Positions 1 through 7,662 of a DNA stretch of 18,385 nt are shown here, one piece after another. This DNA comes from Thermoanaerobacterales bacterium (GTDB taxonomy: Bacteria > Bacillota > Thermosediminibacteria > Thermosediminibacterales > Tepidanaerobacteraceae): contig DUNY01000065.1 in NCBI GenBank assembly GCA_012839145.1, positions 1-18,385 of the forward strand. Reading direction: 5' to 3'. The notes under the pieces were generated by a model. The model had not been told where the DNA came from, made no database searches, and saw nothing but the letters and a program-made list of their open reading frames with translations. Numbering within the stretch: the stretch's first letter is position 1; each line of letters starts with the position of its first letter. The translations under genes and the position numbers were made by a program.

Positions 1-29
1 AATTAAACGATATAATAGGAGGTATTTAT

Positions 30-2726
30 TTGGAAAGAACTAATTGGTACTCCTTAGAAAAACAAGACATATCTGGAAAATTAGACACTGATTTGGAAAA
101 TGGTCTTTCTTCTGATTCGGCCAAAGAAAGGTTAAACTCCATCGGCTACAATGAGTTAGTAGGTAAAGAAGGCATTACAATTTGGCAAATGTTAATTGAA
201 CAATTCAAAGATTTTCTTGTTCTTATCCTTATCGGGGCAAGTTTTGTTTCAGCAATTATTGGAGAAATAACCGACGCTGCAGTCATAATACTTATAGTCG
301 TCTTAAATGCAACTTTGGGAGTAATTCAGGAATCAAAGGCCAATAAAGCTTTGGAAGCCCTGAAAAAGATGGCAGCTCCTGAGGCAAAAGTTACAAGAGA
401 TGGAAAAATAGCAGAGATTCCGGCTCGTGAACTGGTTCCTGGAGACCTGGTGCTTTTAGAAGCAGGAAATTACGTGCCTGCAGATATTAGGCTAATTGAA
501 AGTGTTAACCTAAAAATTGAAGAAGCTTCTCTTACAGGGGAATCAGTACCCGCTGAAAAAAACGCTGAAGTGGTTTTAGGAGGGGAGGTTCCATTAGGTG
601 ACAGAAGCAATTCAGCTTTTATGAGTACAGTGGTAACCTATGGTCGAGGTAAAGGTGTAGTGGTCGGAACTGGTATGAACACAGAAATAGGTTTAATTGC
701 TGAAATGCTTGAATCATACGAAGAAGAGGGTACACCGCTCCAGAAAAAGCTTGATGAATTGGGAAAGATTTTAGGTATTGCAAGCTTAGCTATCTGCGGT
801 ATTGTTTTCTTATTAGGTATTGCTAGAGGAGTGCCTCTCTTAGAAATGTTCATGACAGCTGTCAGTCTCGCAGTGGCTGCCATACCGGAAGGACTTCCGG
901 CTATTGTAACCATAGTACTTGCCTTAGGAATGCAGCGGATGGTCAAAAGACATTCCATAATAAAGAAGTTACATGCAGTTGAGACCTTAGGTAGTACTAC
1001 CGTTATCTGTTCAGATAAAACCGGTACCCTGACCCAAAATGAAATGACTGCTAAAAAAGTATTTGTCAACGGAAAAACGTATTCTATTTCAGGTGAAGGT
1101 TATAAACCCCAGGGTGATTTTACCATTGATGATTCAAAATGCAATCCATTAAACGATCCGGATCTAAAAACGCTATTAACTATTGGAATGCTTTGCAATG
1201 ATGCAAAACTTGAAGACAGTGGTACTCATGGTGAAAAAACCTGGCGTATAATAGGAGATCCAACCGAAGGATGTTTGGTGGTAGGAGCGTCAAAAGCAGG
1301 ATTGTGTTCAAAGGAGTTAAATAGTTCATTACCTAGACTTCAAGAAATACCTTTTGACTCCGAACGTAAACGCATGACCACGTTTCACCCTCATGAAAAA
1401 AATTGTATTGCTTATATTAAGGGTGCCCCTGATGTTATGCTTAATTTGTCAAATAAAATATTAAAAAACGGTGAGGTCTTTGATATCACAGATGAAGATA
1501 GAAAACATATTTTAGAAATAAATCATGATATGGCCTCACAAGCCTTAAGAGTTCTAGCCTTTGCGTTCAAATTTCTAAATGAAGTCCCTAAAAACCCCAA
1601 CCCTGATGAGGTTGAAAAGGATATGACTTTTGTCGGGCTTATCGGTATGATTGACCCCGCAAGACCTGAGGCAAAAGAAGCCATAAGTATATGCAAAGAT
1701 GCCGGCATTCGGCCCGTAATGATAACCGGGGACTATAAAGACACCGCTGAGGCCATTGCTCGGGATCTGGGCATGATAGATGAAGGCTCCAGGGTAATAA
1801 CAGGGACCGAACTTGATTCAATGAGTGATCGGCAATTAATTTCTGTAGCCAACGAAGTCTCGGTATACGCTCGAGTTTCACCTATCCACAAACTGAGAAT
1901 TGTAGATGCGATAAAACAAAACGGCCATATCGTTGCTATGACCGGTGACGGTGTAAATGACGCACCTGCCCTTAAGAAAGCAGACATAGGTATTGCTATG
2001 GGAATTACCGGAACCGATGTTGCTAAAGAAACCGCTGAAATGATTCTTACCGATGACAACTTTGCCAGTATCGTCGCTGCTGTGGAAGAAGGTAGGGTTA
2101 TATATTCCAATATACGTAAATTCATCTTTTTTCTCTTATCATGCAATATTGCAGAGATACTGATTATTTTTGCAGCTATGGCAATAGGTTTACCCATACC
2201 TCTTAAACCTATACAACTATTGTGGTTAAACTTGTTAACTGACGCATTCCCAGCCTTGGCCTTGGGAATGGAAGCCAAAGAACCCGATATTATGAAAAAA
2301 GCGCCCAGAAATCCTAATGAACCTATTATGGATAAGCGTATGAAATGGCAAATTGCTATACAAAGCATTTTCATGACTGCGGCAGTTTTAGGTGTGTTTG
2401 TACTTTCTTTGAGTAGTACTTCTAATTTGGAGGTTGCCCGAACCTATGCTTTTGCCACTCTGATTTTCAGTGAACTCCTAAGGGCTTATACATCTCGTTC
2501 AGAAACTTTTTCAGTGTTTAAAATTGGTTTTTTCAGCAACAAATTTATGGTTGGTGGAACGCTTATCTCTTTCTTGTTGCTGTTAGTTGTGATATATGTT
2601 CCTTTTTTGAGAGAGATATTCGATACAGTCAAACTTTCTTTTTATGACTGGGATATTATAGTTCTCTTTGGAATAATCCCCTTTGTTGCTGCAGAAATAA
2701 GTAAGATCTTTTTGAGAACAAAATAA
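30..2726 (+). CDS. Calcium-transporting P-type ATPase (type II)
   Basis: Predicted membrane pump that exports Ca2+ (possibly Mn2+) from the cytoplasm using ATP. The 898 residues match the usual length of the bacterial SERCA/PMCA-like family (for example YloB of B. subtilis). Visible in order are the N-terminal cation-ATPase domain, the actuator motif LTGES near residue 170, the PEGLP ion-site motif in the fourth membrane helix near 290, the phosphorylation motif DKTGTLT with Asp329, the hinge motif TGDGVNDAPAL, and C-terminal helices with the NLLTD motif typical of Ca2+ pumps. The start is TTG, preceded by AGGAGGT at 17-23 with a 6-base gap. No promoter is resolved because the window begins here. 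It converges on fur. The P-type II assignment is secure; the ion is inferred from the motifs. Confidence 0.93.
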   Translation: MERTNWYSLEKQDISGKLDTDLENGLSSDSAKERLNSIGYNELVGKEGITIWQMLIEQFKDFLVLILIGASFVSAIIGEITDAAVIILIVVLNATLGVIQESKANKALEALKKMAAPEAKVTRDGKIAEIPARELVPGDLVLLEAGNYVPADIRLIESVNLKIEEASLTGESVPAEKNAEVVLGGEVPLGDRSNSAFMSTVVTYGRGKGVVVGTGMNTEIGLIAEMLESYEEEGTPLQKKLDELGKILGIASLAICGIVFLLGIARGVPLLEMFMTAVSLAVAAIPEGLPAIVTIVLALGMQRMVKRHSIIKKLHAVETLGSTTVICSDKTGTLTQNEMTAKKVFVNGKTYSISGEGYKPQGDFTIDDSKCNPLNDPDLKTLLTIGMLCNDAKLEDSGTHGEKTWRIIGDPTEGCLVVGASKAGLCSKELNSSLPRLQEIPFDSERKRMTTFHPHEKNCIAYIKGAPDVMLNLSNKILKNGEVFDITDEDRKHILEINHDMASQALRVLAFAFKFLNEVPKNPNPDEVEKDMTFVGLIGMIDPARPEAKEAISICKDAGIRPVMITGDYKDTAEAIARDLGMIDEGSRVITGTELDSMSDRQLISVANEVSVYARVSPIHKLRIVDAIKQNGHIVAMTGDGVNDAPALKKADIGIAMGITGTDVAKETAEMILTDDNFASIVAAVEEGRVIYSNIRKFIFFLLSCNIAEILIIFAAMAIGLPIPLKPIQLLWLNLLTDAFPALALGMEAKEPDIMKKAPRNPNEPIMDKRMKWQIAIQSIFMTAAVLGVFVLSLSSTSNLEVARTYAFATLIFSELLRAYTSRSETFSVFKIGFFSNKFMVGGTLISFLLLLVVIYVPFLREIFDTVKLSFYDWDIIVLFGIIPFVAAEISKIFLRTK

Positions 2727-2757
2727 AGAAGAGCCCATTAGAGCTCTTCTTTATTTT
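2720..2757. terminator. Bidirectional intrinsic terminator between the Ca ATPase and fur
   Basis: A 15-bp perfect stem (2720-2734 with 2743-2757) closes an 8-base loop. Its outer part is A-rich on one side and T-rich on the other, so each strand ends with a U-rich tract. It overlaps the last codons of the ATPase and the fur stop codon, serving the two convergent genes. Confidence 0.88.
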
Positions 2758-3209
2758 GTGTTTTGACATTCCTTACAATATCCAAAAAATTTTACCATAT
2801 GATCCGTTACTGCAAAAGCACTGTTTTTATGAATTTTATGCTCTAGTTCGTCCAACAAATCGTCATCAAATTCGTATACGTTACCACACTTAAGACAGAG
2901 CAAGTGATGGTGTTGATGTCTTTGATCTTCACTCAATTCATATCTGTAACATCCATCGTTAAAGTTAAGTTTTTTTATAATATCGAAGTCGTCAAACAAT
3001 TGTAAGGTTCTATATATTGTAGCAAGCCCTATATCAGGAAACTTGTCTTTGACCAAATCATAAATTTCTTCCGTACTTAAATGTTTTGATTGGTTCTCAA
3101 TGAGCACATTAAGTGTGGCTCTCCTTTGCGGGGTGAGTTTACACTCTTTTTCTTTCAACTTCTCTTCTATTAGTCTTATCTTGTGTTTTTTTTCTTCATC
3201 TGTTACCAA
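2751..3209 (-). CDS. fur: Fur-family metal-responsive repressor
   Basis: DNA-binding repressor of the Fur/PerR family, 152 residues from the chosen start. An N-terminal winged helix (LTPQRRATLNVL, then ATIYRTLQLF) is followed by a dimerisation domain with the HHHLLCLKCG metal motif (His100-102, Cys105, Cys108) and a second CxxC pair (Cys145, Cys148), the structural zinc site. The sequence resembles clostridial Fur more than PerR or Zur, but the sensed metal cannot be settled here. The frame stays open back to 3275, but that extension contains a perfect promoter (3247-3275). The TTG at 3209 has AGGGGTGG five bases upstream, so it is taken as the start. serA ends just upstream with no terminator between, so read-through is possible. 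Confidence 0.9.
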   Translation of the reverse strand: MVTDEEKKHKIRLIEEKLKEKECKLTPQRRATLNVLIENQSKHLSTEEIYDLVKDKFPDIGLATIYRTLQLFDDFDIIKKLNFNDGCYRYELSEDQRHQHHHLLCLKCGNVYEFDDDLLDELEHKIHKNSAFAVTDHMVKFFGYCKECQNTK

Positions 3210-3246
3210 AGAAACCACCCCTGATTGAATTGCTTTTTTCGTATAT

Positions 3247-3275
3247 AGTATATTGTAAGTAATATTCATTGTCAA
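3247..3275 (-). promoter_or_regulatory. Sigma-A promoter of fur
   Basis: TTGACA (3275-3270) and TATACT (3252-3247) are separated by exactly 17 bases. The expected start is near 3240, leaving about 30 bases of leader before the fur TTG codon. The -35 box begins four bases after the serA stop codon. AT-rich dyad-like bases between the boxes could be a Fur-type operator, but no clean match to a Fur box is seen. Confidence 0.82.
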
Positions 3276-3278
3276 GAA

Positions 3279-4850
3279 TTAAAACTTTGTAAATACGGCA
3301 TCAGATATATCTTTTATCTTTCTTATTTCATTTAATACATATTCCGGAATTTCTTCATCAATTCCTAATACCATTAAAGCTTCTCCTCTGTAGGATTTGC
3401 GGCCCAGTTGCATATAGGCTATGTTTATATCATTACGACCCAAAAGAGTCCCCACTTCACCCACTATACCGGGTCTGTCTCTATGAAAGGACATTAAGGC
3501 ATAGCCTTCAGGTATTAGATCTATTTTGTACTCATCAACAGCAATTATCCTTTGTTCGTCTTTTCCAAAAACCGTTCCGGAAATACTTCCTATACCTTTA
3601 TCAGTAATAATCCTCATAATCACTGTTCCAGGTGCATCTTGATCCTTACTAACTTTTTTTTCAACGATCTTAATGCCGCGTTCTTTTGCTAAAAAGTATG
3701 CATTAACCAGGTTTGCGGGAAACTCCAGGATGTTTGTTAAAATACCTTTTATCCCGGCTGTAGTTACTGGTTTCACATCAAATCTTGCTACTTTGCCGCT
3801 ATATATCATCTCAACTTCACTGATACGGCCGTTTTTTAGTTGAGTGTAAAATGAGCCCATCTTTTCCGCCAGCTCTATAAAAGGTTTTATCTTATTATAT
3901 TCCTCCGGTCTAACACTTATCATGTTTACCGGATTTTTCACTATTTCACCTTTTAATGCCCTAATTATATCCTCGGCAACATCTACCGCTACATTGACCT
4001 GAGCTTCTGCAGTGGAAGCACCCAAATGTGGTGTGGCTATTACATTTGGTAAATCAATGAGCGGACTTTCAAGGGGTGGTTCATGTTCAAAAACATCAAG
4101 AGCACAGGCACAGACTTTACCGGATACAAGTGCTTCATAAAGCGCGTCCTCATCAATAATTCCACCACGAGCGCAATTAATTATTATAACTCCATTTTTC
4201 ATCATATTAATATGTTCTTTATCAATCATATGATAAGTAGTTTTAGTAATTGGAACATGAAAGGTTAAAAAATCAGCTTCTTTTAAGACTGTTTCTAAAT
4301 CTGTCACTTTAATATGAATATTTTCCACATGGTCTTTTATTACATACGGATCATATGCAATGATATTCATTCCCAAACCTATAGCTTTAACAGCCACATC
4401 TTTTCCGATACGACCTAAACCCACGACACCAAGAGTTTTACCTCTAAGCTCAACCCCTATAAAATTTTTTCTATCCCACTTTTTGTTTTTAAGGCTTGTA
4501 ACTGCTGCAGGGATATTTCTAGCTACAGCCATTAGTAAAGCTATAGTGTGCTCACTGGCTGCTATGGTATTTCCTTCAGGGGCATTCACCACTAAAATAC
4601 CTTTTTTAGTAGCAAAATCAACGTCTATATTATCAACACCGACACCAGCTCTACCAATGACCTTTAAATTACTTTTTTCTATGATTTTTTTTGTAACTCT
4701 CGTTGCACTTCTTACTACAAGTGCATCATAATCATGTATTATCTCCATTAACTGCTCTTCAGTTAAATTTGTCTTTACATCTACATCAAATTCCTGTTTT
4801 AGTATATCAACACCTTCATGAGCAAGATTATCACTTATTAAAACACGCAT
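3279..4850 (-). CDS. serA: D-3-phosphoglycerate dehydrogenase
   Basis: First enzyme of serine biosynthesis: oxidises 3-phosphoglycerate to 3-phosphohydroxypyruvate with NAD+. The 523 residues match the long (type 1) form, about 525 in B. subtilis. Seen in order: the N-terminal substrate domain (MRVLISDNLAHEGVDIL), the NAD fold GLGRIG near 145, catalytic Arg228 in NCARGG, Glu257 in DVFEHEPP, His275 in TPHLGAST, then the intervening ASB domain and a C-terminal ACT domain (FHRDRPGIVGEVGTLLGR) typical of serine feedback sites. The ATG at 4850 lies nine bases after AAAGGGG; an upstream GTG at 4889 lacks a ribosome site and lies inside the decayed upstream gene. It is the only intact gene behind the serine-type T-box at 5161-5392, so it should be induced when tRNA-Ser is uncharged. 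Confidence 0.95.
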   Translation of the reverse strand: MRVLISDNLAHEGVDILKQEFDVDVKTNLTEEQLMEIIHDYDALVVRSATRVTKKIIEKSNLKVIGRAGVGVDNIDVDFATKKGILVVNAPEGNTIAASEHTIALLMAVARNIPAAVTSLKNKKWDRKNFIGVELRGKTLGVVGLGRIGKDVAVKAIGLGMNIIAYDPYVIKDHVENIHIKVTDLETVLKEADFLTFHVPITKTTYHMIDKEHINMMKNGVIIINCARGGIIDEDALYEALVSGKVCACALDVFEHEPPLESPLIDLPNVIATPHLGASTAEAQVNVAVDVAEDIIRALKGEIVKNPVNMISVRPEEYNKIKPFIELAEKMGSFYTQLKNGRISEVEMIYSGKVARFDVKPVTTAGIKGILTNILEFPANLVNAYFLAKERGIKIVEKKVSKDQDAPGTVIMRIITDKGIGSISGTVFGKDEQRIIAVDEYKIDLIPEGYALMSFHRDRPGIVGEVGTLLGRNDINIAYMQLGRKSYRGEALMVLGIDEEIPEYVLNEIRKIKDISDAVFTKF

Positions 4851-5138
4851 TGTCATCTTCCCCTTTAGTGAAAATTCTTTCGGCTGCACCTATCCCCACT
4901 CAGAAAAGATCCTGGTTATTTAATGCCATTTCAAGTGCTGCCAGGACATTAATAATGTCTAGTTCATCCACTATAACCCATATGTCAAATTCGGATTATA
5001 TGATTTGTTAATCTCTCTTGTGGGACACTTCGAAGTCATTTCAGCGATGGCTACTCATAGATTTTGATTGAGCTATTATGATGTGTTCGAGCACTTCTGT
5101 TGGACTGGAATTCTCAGATGTTGCTTTTTCATTTTCAT
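4831..5138 (-). pseudogene. Decayed class V (serine-pyruvate/phosphoserine-type) aminotransferase
   Basis: Only the two ends of a roughly 380-residue class V aminotransferase remain. The 5' end has a good ribosome site (AGGGAG, 5149-5144) and reads MKMKKQHLRIP. A single G is then missing near 5105, where the family has IPGPT. The next frame continues PTEVLEHIIIAQSKSMSSHR to a stop at 5043-5041, followed by NDFEVSHKRD. After a junction near 5010-4994 come C-terminal pieces: RI-stop-HMGY, an extra base near 4972, VDELDIINVLAALEMALNN, a stop at 4902, then VGIGAAERIFTKG. About 290 codons are missing. The last frame runs 20 bases into serA, as in a formerly coupled serC-like–serA operon. The family call is from memory of its conserved ends; the exact substrate is unknown. 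Confidence 0.8.
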
Positions 5139-5160
5139 TCACTCTCCCTAGTATAAAAAA

Positions 5161-5191
5161 TAATAAAAAAACCGCCCAATGCAAGGGGCGG
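5161..5191 (-). terminator. T-box regulated terminator (serine leader)
   Basis: The stem CCGCCC/GGGCGG (5191-5186 with 5177-5172) has an 8-base loop and is followed by a run of seven T residues on the minus strand. Its 5' arm must be sequestered by the T-box bulge sequence for read-through into serA. Confidence 0.88.
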
Positions 5192-5392
5192 AATTTACCG
5201 CGTTGCCACCCTATTTCAGTTTCCTAAAATATGCAACCCTCTTTAAAAAATAACGGCTTAAACCGTTTGACTCCTCGTCAACGACTCCAAGGCGGAAATA
5301 AGTGAGTTTCTACCGGTTCACACCGACCACCGGCTCTCTTAAAGGAAACCTCAATAAATTTCCTCTTCATAGTCTTTTACTGATTAAATTAT
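5161..5392 (-). promoter_or_regulatory. T-box riboswitch leader, probable serine specifier
   Basis: Leader RNA that reads through its terminator when uncharged cognate tRNA binds. The antiterminator motif AGGGTGGCAACGCGGT lies at 5212-5197. Stem I shows the lower pairing GACT/AGTC, the GAGGTTTC/GAAACTC helix, and the AGAGAGCCGGTGGTCGGTGT region. A stem III-like hairpin (ACGGTTTAAGCCGT) follows. The likely specifier is TCC (Ser) at 5296-5294, followed by G and CCTTGGAG; it sits at the same distance from this block as the specifier of the second T-box in this window. It precedes the decayed aminotransferase and serA, which agrees with serine control. The T-box call is firm; the specifier is inferred. 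Confidence 0.92.
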
Positions 5393-5396
5393 TAAC

Positions 5397-5425
5397 ATTA
5401 TAAAGCAGGTTTATTGTTCTGTCAA
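5397..5425 (-). promoter_or_regulatory. Consensus sigma-A promoter of the serA T-box operon
   Basis: TTGACA (5425-5420), a 17-base spacer and TATAAT (5402-5397) match consensus perfectly. The start should fall near 5390, just before the T-box stem I. It begins five bases after the stop codon of the DUF1292 gene, with no terminator between them. Confidence 0.9.
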
Positions 5426-5429
5426 GCTT

Positions 5430-5729
5430 TTATTCATCATCTTCATCAAAATCATCTTCGTAGTCAAGTTCAAGTTCATTCTCACAAAGGGTTTCCCATG
5501 CATCTTTAACGATTTCAAATTCTTCATCGTCATCTACTTCGGAAAGAACTTCCTCACCGTTCTCATCAGTGTCAATGCGAAAAATGTAAGCCTGGTCTTC
5601 TTCCTCATCTTCATCAACGGGAATTAAAATTGCATAATTGATATCTTCAACAGCAACAACTCCCAAAACCTCAAATTCTGTTTCTTCACCGCTCTCGTCT
5701 AACAAGGTTATAGTTTCTCGGTCATCCAT
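5430..5729 (-). CDS. DUF1292 family protein (YrzB-like)
   Basis: Small, very acidic protein of 99 residues whose function is not established. The fold-defining pattern of DUF1292 is visible: ITLLDESGEETEFEVLGVVAVEDINYAILIPVDE, then YIFRIDTDENGEEVLSEVDDDEEFEIVKDAWETL. Long Asp/Glu runs end the protein. The ATG is preceded by GGAG ten bases upstream. It follows ruvX by 38 bases. In Bacillus and most Clostridia the same gene follows ruvX (yrrK) in the alaS–yrzL–yrrK–yrzB cluster, so co-transcription is likely. No membrane segment or catalytic motif is seen. Confidence 0.88.
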   Translation of the reverse strand: MDDRETITLLDESGEETEFEVLGVVAVEDINYAILIPVDEDEEEDQAYIFRIDTDENGEEVLSEVDDDEEFEIVKDAWETLCENELELDYEDDFDEDDE

Positions 5730-5767
5730 TGTTTTTCAACTCCAATTCACCTTGAATTAAAAATATT

Positions 5768-6205
5768 TTATAGCAATTCTTTCCTGCTGTCAACTCTGGA
5801 TTTAAAGTCCAAATAACTTTGGAGAATCAATACCGCTGCCAGTTTATCTATGACTTCCTTCCTCTTTTTACGAGATACATCGGCTTCTAGCAAAGTCCTT
5901 TCGGCAGCAACTGTGGTCAATCTTTCATCCCAAAAATCTGTTTCGATTTCTATAGTATTTTGCAATTTCGTAGCATAATCTTTAACCGCTTTGCTGCTCG
6001 GGCCCAAGGTCCCATTCATGTTTTTCGGAAGCCCTATTACGATTTTTCTAACCTTATACTTTGAGACAATTTCACATATTATATCCATATCTTTACCGTC
6101 ATTTGATCTTTTTATTACATCTATTCCTTGGGCAATTAAACCAAGTTCATCTGAGATAGCAACACCTATTTTTTTCTCACCTACATCCAAACCTAAAATA
6201 CGCAT
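5768..6205 (-). CDS. ruvX: RuvX/YqgF-type RNase H-fold nuclease
   Basis: Putative Holliday junction resolvase of the YqgF family, also linked to pre-16S rRNA 5' end processing. The 145 residues match the family. It opens with [20 protein letters not shown], carrying the first catalytic Asp (Asp7). It then has [12 protein letters not shown], the conserved DERLTT segment with the second acidic residue, and ends with [20 protein letters not shown], carrying the third. All expected acidic residues are present. It lies 16 bases after the aldo-keto reductase gene and upstream of DUF1292, its usual partner. Which biological role dominates here is unknown. Confidence 0.93.
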   Translation of the reverse strand: MRILGLDVGEKKIGVAISDELGLIAQGIDVIKRSNDGKDMDIICEIVSKYKVRKIVIGLPKNMNGTLGPSSKAVKDYATKLQNTIEIETDFWDERLTTVAAERTLLEADVSRKKRKEVIDKLAAVLILQSYLDFKSRVDSRKELL

Positions 6206-6221
6206 TTAAGGTTTACCCCTT

Positions 6222-7169
6222 TTAAATGATTTTTATGCAAAATTCGGGACAATATCCTGCGCAGTAGCCACATAAAATACAAAGATCAGGATCTACCACC
6301 GAGCGGCAGTTATTAATATGCAATGCATTATGCCGACAATGCCTTACACACTTCCCACAACCTTCACACCATTCCTCCACTAATAGTATCCTCTTCGTAT
6401 TGGTTAATCTTTTTTCTACATTTGGATCTACAGTTCTACCTTCAAAAATATCGACATTAGCTATAACCTCATCACTAGATTTCATTCCAACAGCTATAGA
6501 ATGTATATATGGGAATGAGAGAATATAAGAAAACGCCATTTGTTTATTGCTGATTAGATTCCCCCCACCCAAGGCTTTCATGGCATAGATGCCTTTACCT
6601 TTTTTATATGCCTTTTCTATGGCCTTTTCCATATCATGTAAGTTACCATCCTTAATGCCTAATCCACGAAAATTTATTATTGGGTGAATGACCTCAATCT
6701 CTTCCATATCAGCAGCGGCATCTACTACTTCAACTGTATGTGTTGAAACACCTATTGCCCTTATCAAACCCTTCGCCCGTGCATCTACTAAATATTCCAA
6801 AGCTTCTCGATGACCTTTCAGTGTCAACCTAGTTTCTTGTTCATGCATCATGAATATATCTATTACATCCTTGCCAGTTTCTCTTCGAGCCTTTTCCACG
6901 CTTTCCTTCATTCCTTCATATGTATAAGCGTATGATTTTGTAGAAATAACAAGTTCACTTTTTGCTCTCTTTATGGCTCTGTTTATATATTTATAGTTTC
7001 TGTAGAACTCTGCAGTATCAATGAAATTAACACCCATATCCATGGCGGCAAGTATAACATCCGCTCCTTCATTTACGGATAAATCTGCTTGGAGAGAGCT
7101 AATAGTCAAACTTCCAAAACATAAGCGAGATACTTTTAAATCCGTATCTCCAAGATATCTGTATTTCAT
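6222..7169 (-). CDS. Aldo-keto reductase with C-terminal 2x[4Fe-4S] ferredoxin domain
   Basis: A 315-residue fusion of an aldo-keto reductase barrel (about 1-260) and a bacterial ferredoxin-like tail. The barrel keeps the catalytic tetrad: Asp51 and Tyr56 in FIDTAEFY, Lys78 in ISTKS, His109 in MMHEQ. The tail has CEGCGKCVRHC (Cys268, 271, 274, 278) and CILCGYCAGYC (Cys297, 300, 303, 307), plus Cys288 and Cys311. This suggests electron exchange between a nicotinamide or other donor and the iron-sulfur clusters. Such fusions are common in anaerobes, and their substrates are mostly unknown. A GAGGT site precedes the ATG. It sits between ireB and ruvX, which are normally adjacent, so it is likely an insertion into the cluster. 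Confidence 0.9.
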   Translation of the reverse strand: MKYRYLGDTDLKVSRLCFGSLTISSLQADLSVNEGADVILAAMDMGVNFIDTAEFYRNYKYINRAIKRAKSELVISTKSYAYTYEGMKESVEKARRETGKDVIDIFMMHEQETRLTLKGHREALEYLVDARAKGLIRAIGVSTHTVEVVDAAADMEEIEVIHPIINFRGLGIKDGNLHDMEKAIEKAYKKGKGIYAMKALGGGNLISNKQMAFSYILSFPYIHSIAVGMKSSDEVIANVDIFEGRTVDPNVEKRLTNTKRILLVEEWCEGCGKCVRHCRHNALHINNCRSVVDPDLCILCGYCAGYCPEFCIKII

Positions 7170-7235
7170 GTAAGCTGACCTCTTTTTCTAACTGTAAAAT
7201 AACCGAAGTTCACATTGATCACAACCCCGATAATG

Positions 7236-7253
7236 AAAAACCCGTCCCTGGGT
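7236..7253 (-). terminator. Possible weak terminator downstream of ireB
   Basis: On the minus strand a 4-bp stem ACCC/GGGT with a 6-base loop is followed by TTTTT. The stem is short, so this may be only an attenuating or chance hairpin. If real, it would separate ireB from the reductase gene. Confidence 0.3.
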
Positions 7254-7275
7254 ATAAACAGCTAATAAGTAGATA

Positions 7276-7339
7276 TCGGCATGTAATACCTGTAGCAGAT
7301 ACGTCAATAAGCAATTTGAATAAAGGTATTACATGCCGA
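7276..7339. repeat. 16-bp perfect inverted repeat with 32-base spacer
   Basis: TCGGCATGTAATACCT at 7276-7291 is the exact reverse complement of 7324-7339. A further GTAG/CTAC pair lies outside (7269-7272 and 7340-7343) after a 3-base bulge. There is no T-run on either side, so it is not a standard terminator. It lies in the 214-base gap between ireB and the aldo-keto reductase gene. It could be an mRNA-stabilising stem, an operator pair, or the ends of a small palindromic element. No second copy was noticed in the window. Confidence 0.8.
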
Positions 7340-7383
7340 CTACATCAATATAATTAGCAATCAAACCGTAGATATACCGCTTT

Positions 7384-7638
7384 TTAACTTTCAATGTAGT
7401 TTTTTAGCAGTTCCTCCAACAGTTCATCCCGCTCAAGTTTTCTAATAAGATTTCTTGCATTGTTATGACTTGTGATATATGCAGGATCTCCCGACAAAAG
7501 GTAGCCAACTATCTGGTTGATAGGGTTGTATCCTTTTTCATCCAGAGCTTTGGAGACTTCTCTCAAAATCTTTCGAGCGTCAATATCCTTATCCTTTTCT
7601 ACTTTAAATTTCACCGTTTCACCCATATTTTGCCCCAT
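7384..7638 (-). CDS. ireB: IreB/ReoM family regulator (UPF0297)
   Basis: Small cytoplasmic protein of 84 residues. In Enterococcus, Listeria and Bacillus its relatives are substrates of the PASTA kinase (IreK/PrkA/PrkC). They control cell-wall synthesis, in ReoM through ClpCP-dependent turnover of MurA. The family core is intact: [52 protein letters not shown]. An N-terminal Thr (Thr8 in ETVKFK) sits where the phosphorylated Thr of the family lies. The ATG has GGAGGGAG four bases upstream. It lies 24 bases after alaS, the standard neighbour. No kinase gene is in the window. Confidence 0.93.
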   Translation of the reverse strand: MGQNMGETVKFKVEKDKDIDARKILREVSKALDEKGYNPINQIVGYLLSGDPAYITSHNNARNLIRKLERDELLEELLKNYIES

Positions 7639-7662
7639 TGAACTCCCTCCATTGCTTTTGTA

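Noticed and set aside
11..16. TATAAT just before the ATPase ribosome site
   Set aside because: A start from this box would fall inside the Shine-Dalgarno sequence, and the -35 position would lie beyond the window edge.
638..2374. Several minus-strand open frames inside the Ca ATPase gene
   Set aside because: They lie opposite strongly conserved ATPase motifs, lack ribosome sites and show no family signature.
4703..5011. Plus-strand 102-residue frame across the serA start and the decayed gene
   Set aside because: It overlaps serA and the pseudogene on the other strand, has no ribosome site, and its composition looks like an antisense shadow.
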